A DNA stretch of 64,000 nt, taken from positions 764,805 to 828,804 of the forward strand of contig BCJC01000007.1 in the NCBI GenBank assembly GCA_001600175.1. The letters are read 5' to 3'. Shown one piece after another: positions 48,301-61,064 of the stretch. The stretch's first letter is position 1, and every line of letters begins with the position of its first letter. Below the pieces are notes generated by a model. It was not told the DNA's origin. It ran no database searches and was given only the letters and a program-made list of their open reading frames with translations. Made by a program: the position numbers and the translations under genes. Source of the DNA: Erythrobasidium yunnanense. Its lineage: Eukaryota; Basidiomycota; Cystobasidiomycetes; Erythrobasidiales; Erythrobasidiaceae.

Positions 48301-50782
48301 TCGGCCATAACCTGACGTCGACTGCAAGCTACTGCCGCCGCGATCTTCCCAACTACGCGCTCGCATGTGTTGGCTCTCATAAGGCGGCTGCTGATTCGCA
48401 AATCGCGGACCTTGCGAAGAAGATTGCTTCGCCATTCCTGCGGAGTGCTGATTCTGAGTGCCATGCTGCATCATATCCTGCACAGTCTCGCCGGGCTTCA
48501 AGGATATTCTTCCAGGTCCGGCGATAGAATGCAAAGCGGAAGGAGGTTGTCTAAAGTGGTTGCGGTCCTGTTCGGGCGATGGCTGTCTGCCTTGACGAGG
48601 ATTCAGGGGAGGAGTGGTACGCGAATGAGTCGGGATTGGTCGATGGCTGGAGTGTTGCGAGTGCGAGGCTGGATGACCCCATTCTGAGGATGCTAGAGGC
48701 GGCGAAAGCGACATTGGTCGCTGCTGGATTTGGTCGTAATCAGCACGTAGCGGAGGTGCACCGACGTAAGGTGGGTAGGAGGGGATTCGCGGACTAATAT
48801 TACTAGGAGGACTACGCATTTGAGGACCTGAATGCATCTGACCTTGTGAGCTAGGACGGTTCTGCAAGGCAGCTGAACTAGGACGCCGTATGCCGATGCC
48901 TGCTGGATGCTCTGCTCCTCCACGCTGCATCTGGTGCCTAGCACCGGGATGATTAGGATCTTCATAGACTATCGGAGGTGGTTGGAAGGATCGCTGAGCA
49001 TTGTTGAGATTGTTCGTATTGCGCGGCGAAGGCATGCCTGCGCCATGATCGAGTGCAGGCGGCTGATGTCGCAAATTATCCATGCTCCGGGCTGCCAAGC
49101 GTGATTGATGCGCTTGAGGAGGCTGCAGACCGATTGGGACGTCGTACGGCTGAGTCGCAGGATGATAATTGGATCTCGGAGGCAATGGCGGTCCTCTAGA
49201 TCCGTTGGACTGCGGGGCGTGGTTGAAGGGCTGAGTGAAGTGGAGAGGTCCAGATGGACCCATCTGGATCGGAGGAGGGCGTGGTTGTGGATATTGCGTA
49301 TTTTGTGTATAGGGCGGGAAGTTGCGCTCGGCAGCAAGATTCGAATTTGAGCGATTCCGCCCTCCTTGTTGCTGCTGTTGCTGGGGACGATAGATTGGTC
49401 CAGAGGGCCCTACTCCTATCGCTCTGACATCCGTAGGTGAAGGCCCATCATTCTGGTACGAGAACTGCGGTGATGGCTGGTACTGGTAGCTGTCTTCCCA
49501 CGCGGTTCGCGATGTACTCGACGCAGCTTCTGATCTTGCTTGTCTGTCGGTGCGACTTTGACGATGCTGTCTCTCTGCTCCTGCCCAGTCTCTGTCCTGC
49601 ATGCGATCCGACCCTCCGCTTGACCGTCTCTCCCAGATCTGACCTTGATCATTCTGACGCTGGTACTGAGATTGTGGATGCAGCCTATCTCCTGAAACAC
49701 CGGAGCCCGCCGAAGACCGCCTGTCTGGGTCGATGAATGGCGAAAGCGGCTGTTGCTGCTGGTAATCTAAGGGAGGTGAGTGGTGATGCGAACCAGGCCG
49801 CGGCAGCTGTGTTGTATTAAAAGACTCTTGCTGCGATGGTCGTCTCGTGGCATTCGACGCTTGCAACGCTCGCCGGTCCGCAGATACTGATGAACTGCTG
49901 GATGTTTCATGCTGCGATTCTGGCCTCGCATAATTTGATGGACCTGCTGATGTGCTTGCATCTGTGCGATGAATAGCTTGAAAATTCGATGGGTTGCTTG
50001 ACTGCGGTGATGTTATGTACTCAGGTGAAGGCGCCGGCTCGAGGCTCGTGACGGCATTTGCGACAAAGAAGAGAGGTGCGGGCGTGATCTCGCCGCTGAG
50101 AACGCCTTGACATATCTGCCACAGCTCGCCGTCATCGAGGTCGCTTCCCGGATCTTGGTCGAGTGATGAAAGGTGGACCGAGCAATGCTTGAAATCGTCG
50201 TCAGGGATTTGCGCCCGGGTATACAGCCGCTCGCGAATAGCTTCGGGACTTGGTAAGCCTGAGAGGTCGACTCTGTTCAACTGCTCGTGGTCTTGAGTGA
50301 CTAGCACAAACGGGGCCGCTTTCCTGGGCTGCTGCATTTTGGCGCCAGACCTTCGCAAGCTGCTACTTGGTTCTGGCGAGATTACCGCAATCGCAGATGT
50401 AGGTACGGATGATGTACTAGCAGTTGATCCAGCTGATAGAGGTGTTGGTCCAAAATCGGACTCCGGAGCTGGCGAAACACGAGGTTGCTGGGAAGCTGGT
50501 CCATCGGGCGATTTCTGCGAAACCCAAGTCAGCTCATAGTACTGAAGATACATCAGTACCATTGTCGCATACGGGTGGGTTTGCTCTGCTGGAAGCTCCT
50601 GCTACTCCATGACTTCTCTCCCGTTCATGCCTCGGTCTTCGCAAGACATCGAAGCCCAATTCGCGCAATCCGCTCAACCTGCTTCGCGCCCTACTTCCTA
50701 GATCGCTTGTCACGCTGACTCCAGAAGGCTCGCTGCTTGTCGGGCTTGCTTGGGTATTATCGGATCTCCTTCCATCGTTCAT
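45376..50782 (-). CDS. BCK1: MAPK kinase kinase, Bck1-type
   Basis: STE11-family kinase of the cell-wall integrity cascade, acting below protein kinase C and above the MAPKK. The start at 50782 is supported by an intron with a GTATCT donor that joins VCDNGTD to KSPDGPASQQPR. Early in the protein a Ras-association-like region is visible (PFVLVTQDHEQLNRVDLSG, then RERLYTRAQI, ELWQICQG). A long disordered Ser/Pro/Gln region covers most of the length. The C-terminal kinase domain has the glycine loop IGKGTYGHVYLG, catalytic Lys in IAVKQVEMP, ILHRDLKADNIL, ISDFGIS and WMAPEVV, ending with DPEKRPVASRLLCHKFL. The kinase portion matches Bck1 more closely than Ste11 in EYVPGGSVGRCL and the GYSAKIDIWS segment. 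Exons around 45760 and 46440-46490 were placed by eye. Confidence 0.9.
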
Positions 50783-51345
50783 CGACGGGCTTGCCAGATG
50801 GACAGGATTTGACGACCTCTAGCTTGCGTACTGCCCGCAGCGGAGTAAGCGTTGCTCTCTTTGCTTGAAAGCCTTGAAATTGTCGAAAAGTTGCACCGAA
50901 AAAGCTCGATATGGACTAAGGTCAGCCCGAGGATGAATGATGATTCAAGTCTTCTGGCGCGAAAGTTGTCAGGTCTAGAAGCTTTCGCGTTCAGATACCG
51001 TGATTCGGTAGCAAGATAAGCTAGATTCTTGGAAAGCATGAAAGTACTTGGCGGTTAGGAGCGCTTGGTAGTAAGCGGGACCGGACTTACGTGAAAATCT
51101 TGGTCGAGCAAGCAAACAAAACAGATGCTACAAGCTTTGACAACCGAGCAAGGAGCAGCTGCACAATGTGGACTCAAGATGCGAAGCTGGATTGACTGAT
51201 AGGAATAACCCATGTATCCCGAACAGACTCGATACCCGCGAAGAGCACCTACTACTACAGTTTGGAAGGATTAATACAGACATAGAAGTTAGAGGAAGAC
51301 GTAGGAAGCTAGGATTCTGATTCTGATGGAGGTTTGGAATTGCGA
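50783..51345. promoter_or_regulatory. Upstream region of the Bck1-type gene
   Basis: About 560 bp between the MAPKKK start and the stop codon of the next minus-strand gene. It should contain the MAPKKK promoter and 5' leader and the 3' UTR of the large upstream gene. No recognisable gene, repeat or RNA element. Confidence 0.45.
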
Positions 51346-54300
51346 TTACCACGGCTGAGAAGGTGATGACCCTCCACGTCTGTTGCTATACTGCTGAGGT
51401 CCTGCAGATGATGCACGATAGCCTTGTGGGTGGACTGGCGGAGAGGTGAGTTGGGGTGAGAACATAGAATATTGAGGTGACGCGACAGCATGAGCCGTTC
51501 GCTGTGCGTAAGGAATATAGGAGGTAGCGCCCGTGATAGGCATAGGAGAAGCTCGATGACCGGCCTGAGACATAGGCTGCCCATAGTATTGCGCCTGTCC
51601 GCGACCTTTCGGCATCATGCTCTGTGGAGCATAGGCTTGCATTGCTGGATTGCCTGCTGATTGGTGATGTGCGTAATGCGACATGCCGTTCGCATACTGG
51701 CCGTTGACCATACCGGGACCCATAGGGGTCTGCACCCACATCCCAGCTTGCCGACCACTGCGAGGGAGATCAGCAAGAACCTTCTAGTAGGTACAGCAAG
51801 CGACTTACTCATGAGCAGCCATACCCATGGGATACTGAGAATACTGCATACCGTTTGCAGCTGTCGCATACTGTTGGTGGCCGTACGCGTTGGGGCCGGA
51901 TACGACATAGGGCGAATACTGCGCTTGCATTACAGGCGAGTATGCCGACTGCTGGCCTGGCATTGCGGCGGGAGCATATGGCAGCGTAGCATGAGAAGCA
52001 TAGGGTGACGGGACAGCTACATCGCCAGGGAACGCTTGGCTTGAGGGGTAAGCGAACGAGCCATGTCTAGAGCCTGATGACACGCTCGTATTGACAGTAG
52101 CTCTCCTCTGGTGCTGGGTCTGCTCGGCTGCAGCAGTATCACGATGAGAAGGCATTGGAGACATTGCGCTTGCCGTGCGATTCTTCTGGAAGGGCTTCTG
52201 ATCGGAAAGCTTCTCGATTTCAGGCGGGCTGACTGCTAGCGCTTTATCTGGCGAAGCCTGTCTCTGCTCACTCTCTGACAGCTGCATATCCATTGCTGAA
52301 GAAGGTAATCCAGCAGGGAATTCATCAATGATACCTCGTAGCGAGTTCTCCTGAGGCTTGTCGGCAGAACCTGCAGCCAGTGATGCTGCAGCAGCTGCAG
52401 CGGCTGTCTCTTCAGTTGGTCTTGACCATACGGACATGCTTGGGTCAAGAATGTTGAAATGGCCAGCAGCGTGCGCTCGGCCTGGCCCGCTCGCCCAGGG
52501 AGATGACGCTCGGCCAAGGAAGGAGCTAGGCGTATCATGGCGAGAGGGCACTGTCAGCGGTGCCTGTGATGCGAAGAGATGTCAGCTACGCTCAAAGAAT
52601 AATATTGAGCGACCTACAGATCCGACACTCTCGTTCAGCCTATCAAGCTCCTCTTGCACATTCTTAGGTATCTCGATCTTCCTTGCACTCTCGTAAGGCG
52701 AGCGTGAGGGAGACACCGATCTTGCAGACACAGATGCCACCGGAAGAGGCAAAGGTTCTGCATGCAGGGGAGATAGGGTTGGGAAGGTGGGTGCAATAGG
52801 AGATGGCTGTCTATCTTGGAAGGTTGCCGGTCCATTCATACGCTCATAGAACGACGCAGTCATGCCGTCGGAAGCTTGTTTCAGGCTGGCCGATTCTTGT
52901 GGGACGCTTTCGAAAGCTGTCCTAGCAGCTGCAGATTCTGCTTCTCTTGCTGCAATCTCACTAGTTACCATGAACATGTTCTCTCCAGAGTTGGCTGCAC
53001 CGCGATTGGCCGAAATACTGCGTCTGAATGCAACTGTCGAGTTTTCTGGAAGCTTGGGGCCGTACGTCTTAAATCTGCTACTAGATTCCGGCGAAAGCTG
53101 ACCATTTGCACTCGAAGCTGAGACAGTAGGCGACACTGCTTGACTTGCTGTAGGTTGGCCAGCTCGCGCTGGGAAAGACACCTTGATGCTACTGCTCGGT
53201 TCTTCGAAGTCTAGGTTTGCATAAGAGACTGTAGTAAAGTCTTCTTCTTGCTGCTCTGCCAGATACGGCGGATCAGTCACTGTAAGACTCTCTTTCTCGA
53301 CAAACACCTCGAAAAGCGGAGATTTCGGGGGCGGATCCATCCGTCTCCAGCTGCCAGCTTCTGACCTTCCTTTCCTGTTTACATCCATCGAAGTCGAGGG
53401 AGATAGCTTGACAGACTGAACGTCAGGTATAGCGAGATCCTCCACATCCTTCGCTTCTGCCGAAGTCGCTTCCGGCATGAGCTTGCGGAACTTGGAGAAT
53501 TTGATAACTGGGATCTCATCCTGTGCAGGCGATGGGAAAAGGTGTTCGTCTAGTGTCACATGAGGCCGGCCTTTTGGGGGAATGTACGAGGAAGAATGGA
53601 CTGTGTACGGCACCCTTGGATTCTCAAATTGCCGGAGCTTGCCGTAAGGTACAGATGCTAGCTCACGCTTCAACGAAGGTAGTCTCATTGAGAAAGTCTT
53701 CCATATCCTCGGCGACGGTGGTCTTTCCGTTGCTGTATATTCGAAAATTTCTGGAACATATCGCACAGTAGGCAGAGGTGGTGCAGCACCTTGTTGAGCC
53801 TTGCCCTTCTGAGCGGCAGCTTGGCCCATGGCTTGTGAAATCTTGGACAATGCATCGTCTAGATGGGACTTCTGGCTAGTCTCTCGTTTCTTGGTCTCAT
53901 TAGCAGCCGTGAGCCCGTCTTGCGCTGCTCTGACAGCCAGCATGATCTTGTCAAGCTGCGATAGCGATGCAGTCGGATCTTGCTTGCCTGTGGCAGGTTG
54001 CTGCTGTGACGCAGATGCAATCATGATAGTAGGTTGAGGGAAAGCCATACGAGCCAAATCTGTGCTAGACCCCGATGAGGGTATATCTGCTGAACTGGCA
54101 GTCCTGCCTAGGCGCACTGTAGGCACAGCGGGCGCCGGCGATAACAGAGCATCTAATGGCTGCCTCGGAAGTGATGGAGGAGGCGTAGACGGTTTCGCCA
54201 GAGATGAAGCAGCAGCGTTCGCAACGATCTCGACATCTTTCGTCGTGATACCTTGCTGTTGCGCAACTTCCGGTAAAGCCGTAGCATGTTTCTCGACCAC

Positions 54301-57300
54301 TGGCTCAGATGCTTCTGCCTTCGCACGCGCTGTCGGCGACTGCGAAGAAGGTTGTACAGGTTTTCGGAAGGAAGAGAAAGATGAGGTAGCCATATTTGCC
54401 AGAGCAGCAAAAGCAGCAGATGATGGTGCTGCTTTCTGACTCGTTGCTGGCGCTGCGCTTGGAGGTACCTGGATTGGTTTTGATATGGTGAGGGTCGATG
54501 AGGATGTTGGAGCTGCTTCCGCAACAGGTGGGCGGGAAGCTTGTGGGCCTTGCTGGATCGTAGGAGCTATATCTGTACTCGCTCTCCGCCACGAAGCTTG
54601 TCTATCGGCTCTTTCCGCCGCGCTCGCTTGCGGCGCCAGTATTTGCACTCCTGCGGGCTGCAGTGCGGACTGCTGTTCCACGACGGGCGAAGTAAGAGAG
54701 GCAGCCGCCTTCATCTTCTCCTCGATCTCCTGTGCTTTCTTCTTTGCGCGCTCTATTTGAGCTTGTCGTTCTGCTTCTTCGTCCTGTCGCCGCTTTCTAG
54801 CCCTTTCTGCTATTGACTGCATCTCCTTCTTGTATGCTTCTTCTGGGTCTTCTGCAGGTTGTGCAGGCTGTTTCACTTGCGCAGACTGCTGTGCTGGCTG
54901 CTGCTGTAGTGCGGGCAGAGCGCTAGAAGCCGCTGTAGAAACAGCTACACCCTGCTTACTCTGCTCCGCAGGCGTAGGTCCTTGTAAAGCACTCGCAGGT
55001 TGGCCCTGTCCCGGCGGTGGCTGTTTCGCCAACATCGGAGGTCTAGCCCATGCATTCTCTACCTTCTTCGGCGCACTACTTTGTTGCTGAGCAGGCTGTA
55101 TCGTCTGTTTCGCTAGTAGAGGAGAAGAAGCTTGTCTATTATGTTTCGGCGGCGATAGGATCTGCGAAGGCAGAGGAGCTGTATTTGGCGCATTGTTATT
55201 GTTCAGTTGGCCATTCGAAAGTGGACGACCACTTCCTTGGCCCATTGAAGGTCTTCGGAGAACAGCAGGCGGTGAGCGGGATGCTCGTCTATCTCCTCTT
55301 CTTCCACCCGCTCCAGGTACAGTACTAGCTTGGACACCTTTCTTTCCTCCTGCATATGGTTCGAAGCGCCCTAGTCGCTCATTGAACAACGTTCTGTTGG
55401 CTGATGATTCTCGATTAAGAGTAGGAGGACCTCTCTGTGCGCCCGCACTGGACTCGTACGCCGATGTAGACGCAGAGGGTCCAGCTTGTGTCTGACTACC
55501 AGACCGTCTATCGAAGTCATCTACGAAGCGTTCTCCTTTACTGAAAGGTCCATCTTCCCCAGTCTGCCCAGCTTGTTGATGTCCAGCCGAAGCGCTTATT
55601 TCCGCCTCTGCAGCCGCTAATGTATTCTCATATTGGACTTGTAGTGCTTTCGCTTCATTCGACGCTTTCTGCGCTTTTCTGAATGCTTCAACTTCGTCCT
55701 TCGTCGGATTAACGACTTCTTTCCCTCCTTGCTTCTCCTCAAGTGCAGCAGTCACTGCACTCGGTAAAGGCAGCGTAGCGGACGGCGGTACTTCATATTT
55801 CGTCCCATCGCCGAATTCTAGGATGTCTTCAAGCTCGTCGTCGTCGTCTAACTCGTCCCAGTGCGTCTTGTTGGGATCGGCAGAGTCGTGGATCCCAGAG
55901 AATGATTTCAAGTTGTCAAGCACGCGCGCGTTGTACGCTGCTTGTGCTACAGCTGCTAATTTCTCCGCTTTCTCCTTGGCATATAAGGCGTGTTGGCGTT
56001 GTTCTTCGGCTGTATTACCATACCGTAGAGGACAGCACAGCTCGTCAGCATCGTCTAATTAGATATCGTTAGAAAGGACGTACCTCGCGCAGTCTCTTGA
56101 AAACTGGGGAAATCATGTTCCAACGGCCTCGCATTGCCCATCCCCGCCGCTGCTCTCGCAGCATGCAACCACGGCGGGGCCTGTGCTCCTCCCGCTCCTG
56201 CTCCTGCTCCTACACTCTGTGGTGCTCTTCCCTGTCCTTGCTGCAAGCTTGCGAACGACGATCTTTGTCCGCCTGACGCGTTCCGAGCTTGGCCGAATGC
56301 AGATCCTATTCCACTCGCTGATAGTGGAGCTTGGCCTCCGGATCCAGAGACAGGAGGTGCAGGAACGAAACCCCTACTTCCAAAAGCTGAAGAAGGCGTA
56401 GAGCCATTTGTGCCTGCTGGAGATGGACGGCCCCACGTCGCTGTTGGTGTATTGAGAGAAGATAGACCGATACCACCCCCTGAGAGTGTCGATAGTTTGC
56501 CTGTTAATAGACGGGGATGCGAAGACCCTGTTTGGACGGCTGTATTCGTTGCTGATGAGGCGGTTGAAGTGGAGGTAGGTAGAGTTGAGGTAGAGGGCGA
56601 GGATGATGCGCCGGTGAGTGTGTTTGTCGTGCTTATTGGACCAGCTGTAGTGGAAGGAATGGAAGTCGATGCTGTTGCGGACGCTAGTGTCGGAGAGGCA
56701 TTCTGTGAGCTTGGCGTCGTTGTCTGAATGGAAAGCGCTATAACATGACATGTATATCAGGTCTTTGTTCTGCTTGGACTTATCGAAGTAGAAGAACGGG
56801 CGTACCGGCGAATGAAGGACCCGCTTTCGGGAGCGATATACTCGATGGCGCACTTGAGAGTCTTGTATCTGAACTACTTCCACTTCCAGACCCAGATCCA
56901 GTAGCAGCTCCCGCCCTGTTCATTCCACAGCATACAAAGTCAGCTACGTTGGCTTCTTCAGCATGTGTCGATACAGGCCTTACTTTTCCAGAAACTTCTT
57001 GTTCATGCTCAGACTACTTGTGAACTTCTTGGTAGTTGCAGGTCGTGCTGCTGTAGTGGAAGTGGTAGTGGAAGAAGATGTCCCAGATCCGGCAGGTCCA
57101 GCTACGGCTGTCCCGCTCGAGCTTGTAGAGCGCTGTATACTCCCACTTGAGGGTGTCAAGGCACTGCTTGTAGATGTATCTTGTGCTGCATCGCTCCCTG
57201 CAGCTGAAGCTTCAGAGGTCGAGCCTGCAGCTGCTGCAAGACCGGATGGAGCATTGTCGGACGCCGTTGCCTGGGTCGATGACGAATCATGAGCATTGAG

Positions 57301-57753
57301 AGTATCTTCTGACGTTGATACGTCTTGCGTAGTGCTGATTTCTGCAGTCGTAGATGCGTTCGACCCTGCAGGTCCAGCAGCTGAGCCAGCGGCGAGATCA
57401 GAGGTAGTACGAGAAGCCGGCAGTTCTTGGTTGTCGACATTCGATGATTGTGTATGGTCTGCTGCTTCTGCTGTACTGCTTTCTTGCTTATCTCCCGCTG
57501 CTGCTGTAACGTCTCCAGCTTGATCCTGACTTCGGTCTAGCTCTGGCTGTGGTTGCTCGTTCGCCGCCGTTTGAGCTTGCACGGCATTATCACCATCATT
57601 GTGTGCTGTTTGACTGCTTGCTGTGTCGTTGTTTGGTGTCTCTGCGGTGATTCCTGCGTTTTCTCCTCTGATTCCAGACTCTTGTCTCTCTCCCGCTATA
57701 GTGTTACTGCCCTGTTCTCTATTATTTGCAGTCGCTGCTTCATTCTCGCTCAT
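51346..57753 (-). CDS. Very large low-complexity protein, unknown function
   Basis: A model of about 2,000 residues with an ATG at 57753. The N-terminus (about 250 residues) is Ser/Thr/Ala/Asn-rich and disordered. A short conserved-looking block follows: APPWLHAARAAAGMGNARPLEHDFPSFQETARG, then after a small intron DADELCCPLRYG and a helix-rich stretch. Next is an acidic motif HWDELDDDDELEDILEFGDGTKYEVPP. The middle and C-terminal parts are Ser/Gln/Pro-rich with a charged coiled segment (EAYKKEMQSIAERARKRRQDEEAERQ), a hydrophobic block (VRYVPEIFEYTATERPPSPRIWKTF) and a C-terminal end rich in Met, Tyr, Gln and Pro (for example YAPAAMPGQQSAYSPVMQAQYS). The intron near 52567-52620 joins the last two large exons into one frame. 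No domain family was recognised. The Tyr/Gln-rich end resembles prion-like regions of RNA-binding proteins. Confidence 0.6.
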
Positions 57754-58242
57754 TGACTGGGGCACTGACTACTGATGGGAATGATAGGGTTAGACTGATC
57801 AATGCAAGAATCACTTCAATCATTTCAACACTTTCAAGGCTTTCCTTTGAATAATCTACACAATCTATATACATGCTGATAATGGACGATGTGGAACCTG
57901 CACAATTCTGCAGGCTGCGTGGGAGTAGTGTTGCTACCTATCGCTGGCTGCCCGCAGACTCAAAAAGCGGACCCTGGATTTCGCTCTTTCGAGGGCGCGT
58001 AGCTATACACGTATAGCGTATAGATGGAGAGACTGGTGGTGTGTTGTATAATCTTAGAGAAAAGAGTGTACGCCCTGCCTGTCTGCAATCCCGGCCCTCG
58101 TTGGAGAGAAGAAGAAGGGAGAGGGAGGTTGCTCGTTGGATTGACACTGATTAGAATTGATTTAAGACTCTGTTGATCTGATCTATTCTCATTTCAAGGC
58201 TTCATTTCAAGACTGGTCTGTACCCTGCCCTAGAGTAGAGTG
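57754..58242. promoter_or_regulatory. Divergent promoter region
   Basis: 489 bp between the start of the large low-complexity gene (minus) and the choline kinase gene (plus). A perfect 6-bp inverted repeat with a 2-bp spacer (CTATAC-AC-GTATAG, near 58003-58016) lies in the centre. No gene is seen. Core promoter sites cannot be assigned. Confidence 0.45.
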
Positions 58243-60958
58243 ATGTCCTCCCATCGCTTTAGGAGGCTATTTGGGAGCAGCAGCGTCAATGTAGACCATA
58301 CCGCGCCATCACCGTCACTAGGGCATTCAGACAGTCTTCAGGGTGGGATACTTCATTCAATATCTCATGATAACGCCAGCTTACAGCCTGGCGTGAATGT
58401 ATGCAGACGACCTCCCAAACGACATCGAGTTCCTATCACTGGACGGCGTCGCAGAGTACGACGAGCCAGAATCATTCACAGACGACAATCTAGACGACAA
58501 CGATGAAGACAGTGACGGGAGGGCTGATACTCGAGGACTGACGGGCCGCAATGACGCCCAACGAGGAGAAGACGCTGAAGAAGAAGAAGATCTCGACTGG
58601 CCTGAGGACAGTGATGGCGATACGGCATCTTCAAGAGATGCAGCCGTCCACATCGAAGGACTACCACGTAGCGAGCTCAGGCTAGAAGCGAGGTGCGTTA
58701 TGGCTGGACTTGGCATTGAATATCACCCTGAATACTGATCTATGCGTGATGACCGCAGACAATACAAGACAGAAGCATTCGCTGCGAGCTTGTTCAAGAT
58801 GCTCCACGAAGGACTGGCCGTGCCAGGATGGGCAGAACTAGGGTCCGAAGCCACTTTCTCCCAGATGAATATCCACAAAGTCTCAGGGTCACTCACCAAC
58901 GCCGTCTTCTTCATCTCTTACCCTCTTACCTCCTCATCCCCCGATTCAGATTCAACACCTTCATCCTCAAGCCCGCCTACTGTCCTTCTACGGATCTACG
59001 GCCCTTCTTCAGGCAACCTCATATCTCGAAAGAAAGAACTACACGTCTTGAATACGCTGTCAGCAGTATATAGGATAGGACCCGCTATTCTAGGAACATT
59101 CTCGAATGGACGAGTAGAGGAATATTTCGAGAGCAGGGCGCTTTATAAAGAGGAACTGAGAGAGCCGAGGACCTCGAGGTGGATAGCGAGGAGGATGAGA
59201 GAGCTACATAGAGTCGATTTGGGAATGATGGAACTACTCCCAGACCAGCCTGCTCCTACATCATCATCAAGTCAGCAGGGACAACAGCAAGGGCAAGGGG
59301 GAGATGCGGGGTCTGTATCGGAAGACTCGACGAGTAGTTCGTCGGCTATCAGACGCGATAGCATGACTGCTGAAGGCTTATCGCGACGAAGCTCAGAATA
59401 TGCAGAAAGTTTCAGTAGTGGAGGCTCAAAATCACCTCCTCACCGACCTTATGCGCGCCCATACCAGCCTGTGCATCACGGTAGCAACAGCAATAACTCC
59501 AGCACCACTACCACACCCCATCACAGCGGCTACACCGGGACAGAGCACAGTACCTCCGGCTTGTCGCAACTCAGTACAAGTTCCACTTCTTCAATCTATT
59601 CATATTCCTCCTCTCACTCATCCAACGGCTCTTCTTCATCTTACTTAAACTCACCCTACTTACGCGCTCGACGTAGTATCGATACGAAACCTGGTGTTTC
59701 AGAGGGGACAGCTCCGCACAAGAAGAGATCATTGAGCAGTATTAGATCAAGGTTGGAGTTCTCGTTGGAGACGCTCATAGCTGGCTCGGGAGTGCAGGGG
59801 AAATATAAGAAACCACGAAGTGTAGTGTGGCAGAATATTGAGAATTGGACTAAAGAGGCTAGGAAAGTCCTGAAAAGAGTAGATAAGTTGGAGAAGGCTC
59901 TAGCTTCTACTTCGTCAATTCACACCACGGGGAGCGGAAGTGGAAGTAGAGATGGGGGATTTGTGAGAGAGGTCAATCCATTATTGGCGCCTAGCCTGCT
60001 TGTGGAATGCAAGAAATTATTGGATCTACATAGATTCGCAAAGGAGATCAAAAGATACAGACGCTACATCGAGAAATGGGAGGTCCAGAACGGCAAGAGC
60101 AAGAGGGTGTTCGGTAAGTTCTGCCAAACCCGAGTTAACAGGGGAAGAGCGGAGATTGATGGAGTTTTTTGCAGCTCATAACGACACGCAGTGTGGAAAT
60201 ATCCTCAGGTTGACACCGGGAGGCAGGAACGAGATGGTTCCAGGCTTGCGAGCGCCTCACGAAATGCTCATCGTTGTGTAAGTCGAGCTTTTACCCTTGC
60301 ATTGAGCGACATAATAATGCTCCGTGCTTCTCCCAGCGACTTTGAGTATGCTGGCGTCAATCCTCGAGCATTCGACATCGCGAATCATTTCCTCGAATGG
60401 CAGACGGACTACCACCATCCGACGCTATCCCACTCCGTGACTAAGCACGGCGATTTCCCCTCCCTTCTCGAGCGCCAGCGGTTCTACCGCGCCTACATTC
60501 CCTGCGACGGGGGCTTCGACACGGGCTCCGAGCCTTCTTTCCCTTCTATGGAGAAAGAAGATGCGCGGGTACAGAGATTGGAAGAAGAGGTTCAGATGTG
60601 GTTGGGCGCAAGTCATGCGATGTATGTAGTGTGGAGTGTCGTGCAAGCTACGGACGATATTGTGAAAACTATAGAGGGATGGTTGGAAAACCCTACTACG
60701 GCGGAAGAGGCAGAGAAGGAAGTGAAAGCGCTGCATGATAGGATGAGGAAGAGACATGCGAAGGAAAGTACGCTAACGCAGGAACAGGGAAGACCGAAGA
60801 TGGAGAGAGGAAAGAGTGGGGATATCATACATCATACAGGCGAGGAGACGGAAGATATAGTGCCGCCTCAGCTTGGTGACTTCGACTACATGGGCTACGC
60901 ACTCGAGAGAGTCGTGCTGTTCAGAGATGAACTGAAGAAACTTGGCATTAAAAGCTAA
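58243..60958 (+). CDS. CKI1: Choline/ethanolamine kinase
   Basis: First enzyme of the CDP-choline (Kennedy) pathway, phosphorylating choline with ATP. Five exons give 821 aa, which is unusually long: 58243-58342, 58407-58692, 58759-60113, 60175-60277 and 60337-60958. The protein starts with a long acidic leader (repeated Asp/Glu around DDNLDDNDEDSDG). The ATP-binding-like segment KVSGSLTNAVFFISYP and the PTVLLRIYGPSSGNLISRKKEL stretch follow. A Ser/Thr-rich insert of about 150 residues then precedes the Brenner motif HNDTQCGNIL and the choline-kinase motif VDFEYAGVNPRAFDIANHFLEW. The catalytic Asp (HND) and the Asp of DFEYAG are present. The first intron (58343-58406) is the least certain; without it the start would be the ATG at 58397. 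An ethanolamine preference cannot be excluded. Confidence 0.9.
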
Positions 60959-61064
60959 GTTTTATACCAATACAAAGCAGTACTTATACAACGCTCGTTA
61001 TACCTACGAGAACTATGTACTGCAGTCGTGAATATGCTACAATGACATACGAAGCATCCTGTAA

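Noticed and set aside
54062-55495. Plus-strand Cys/Gly-rich frames that look like secreted cysteine-rich proteins
   Set aside because: They are reverse-strand shadows of Gln/Ala codons (CAG, GCA) in the large low-complexity protein.
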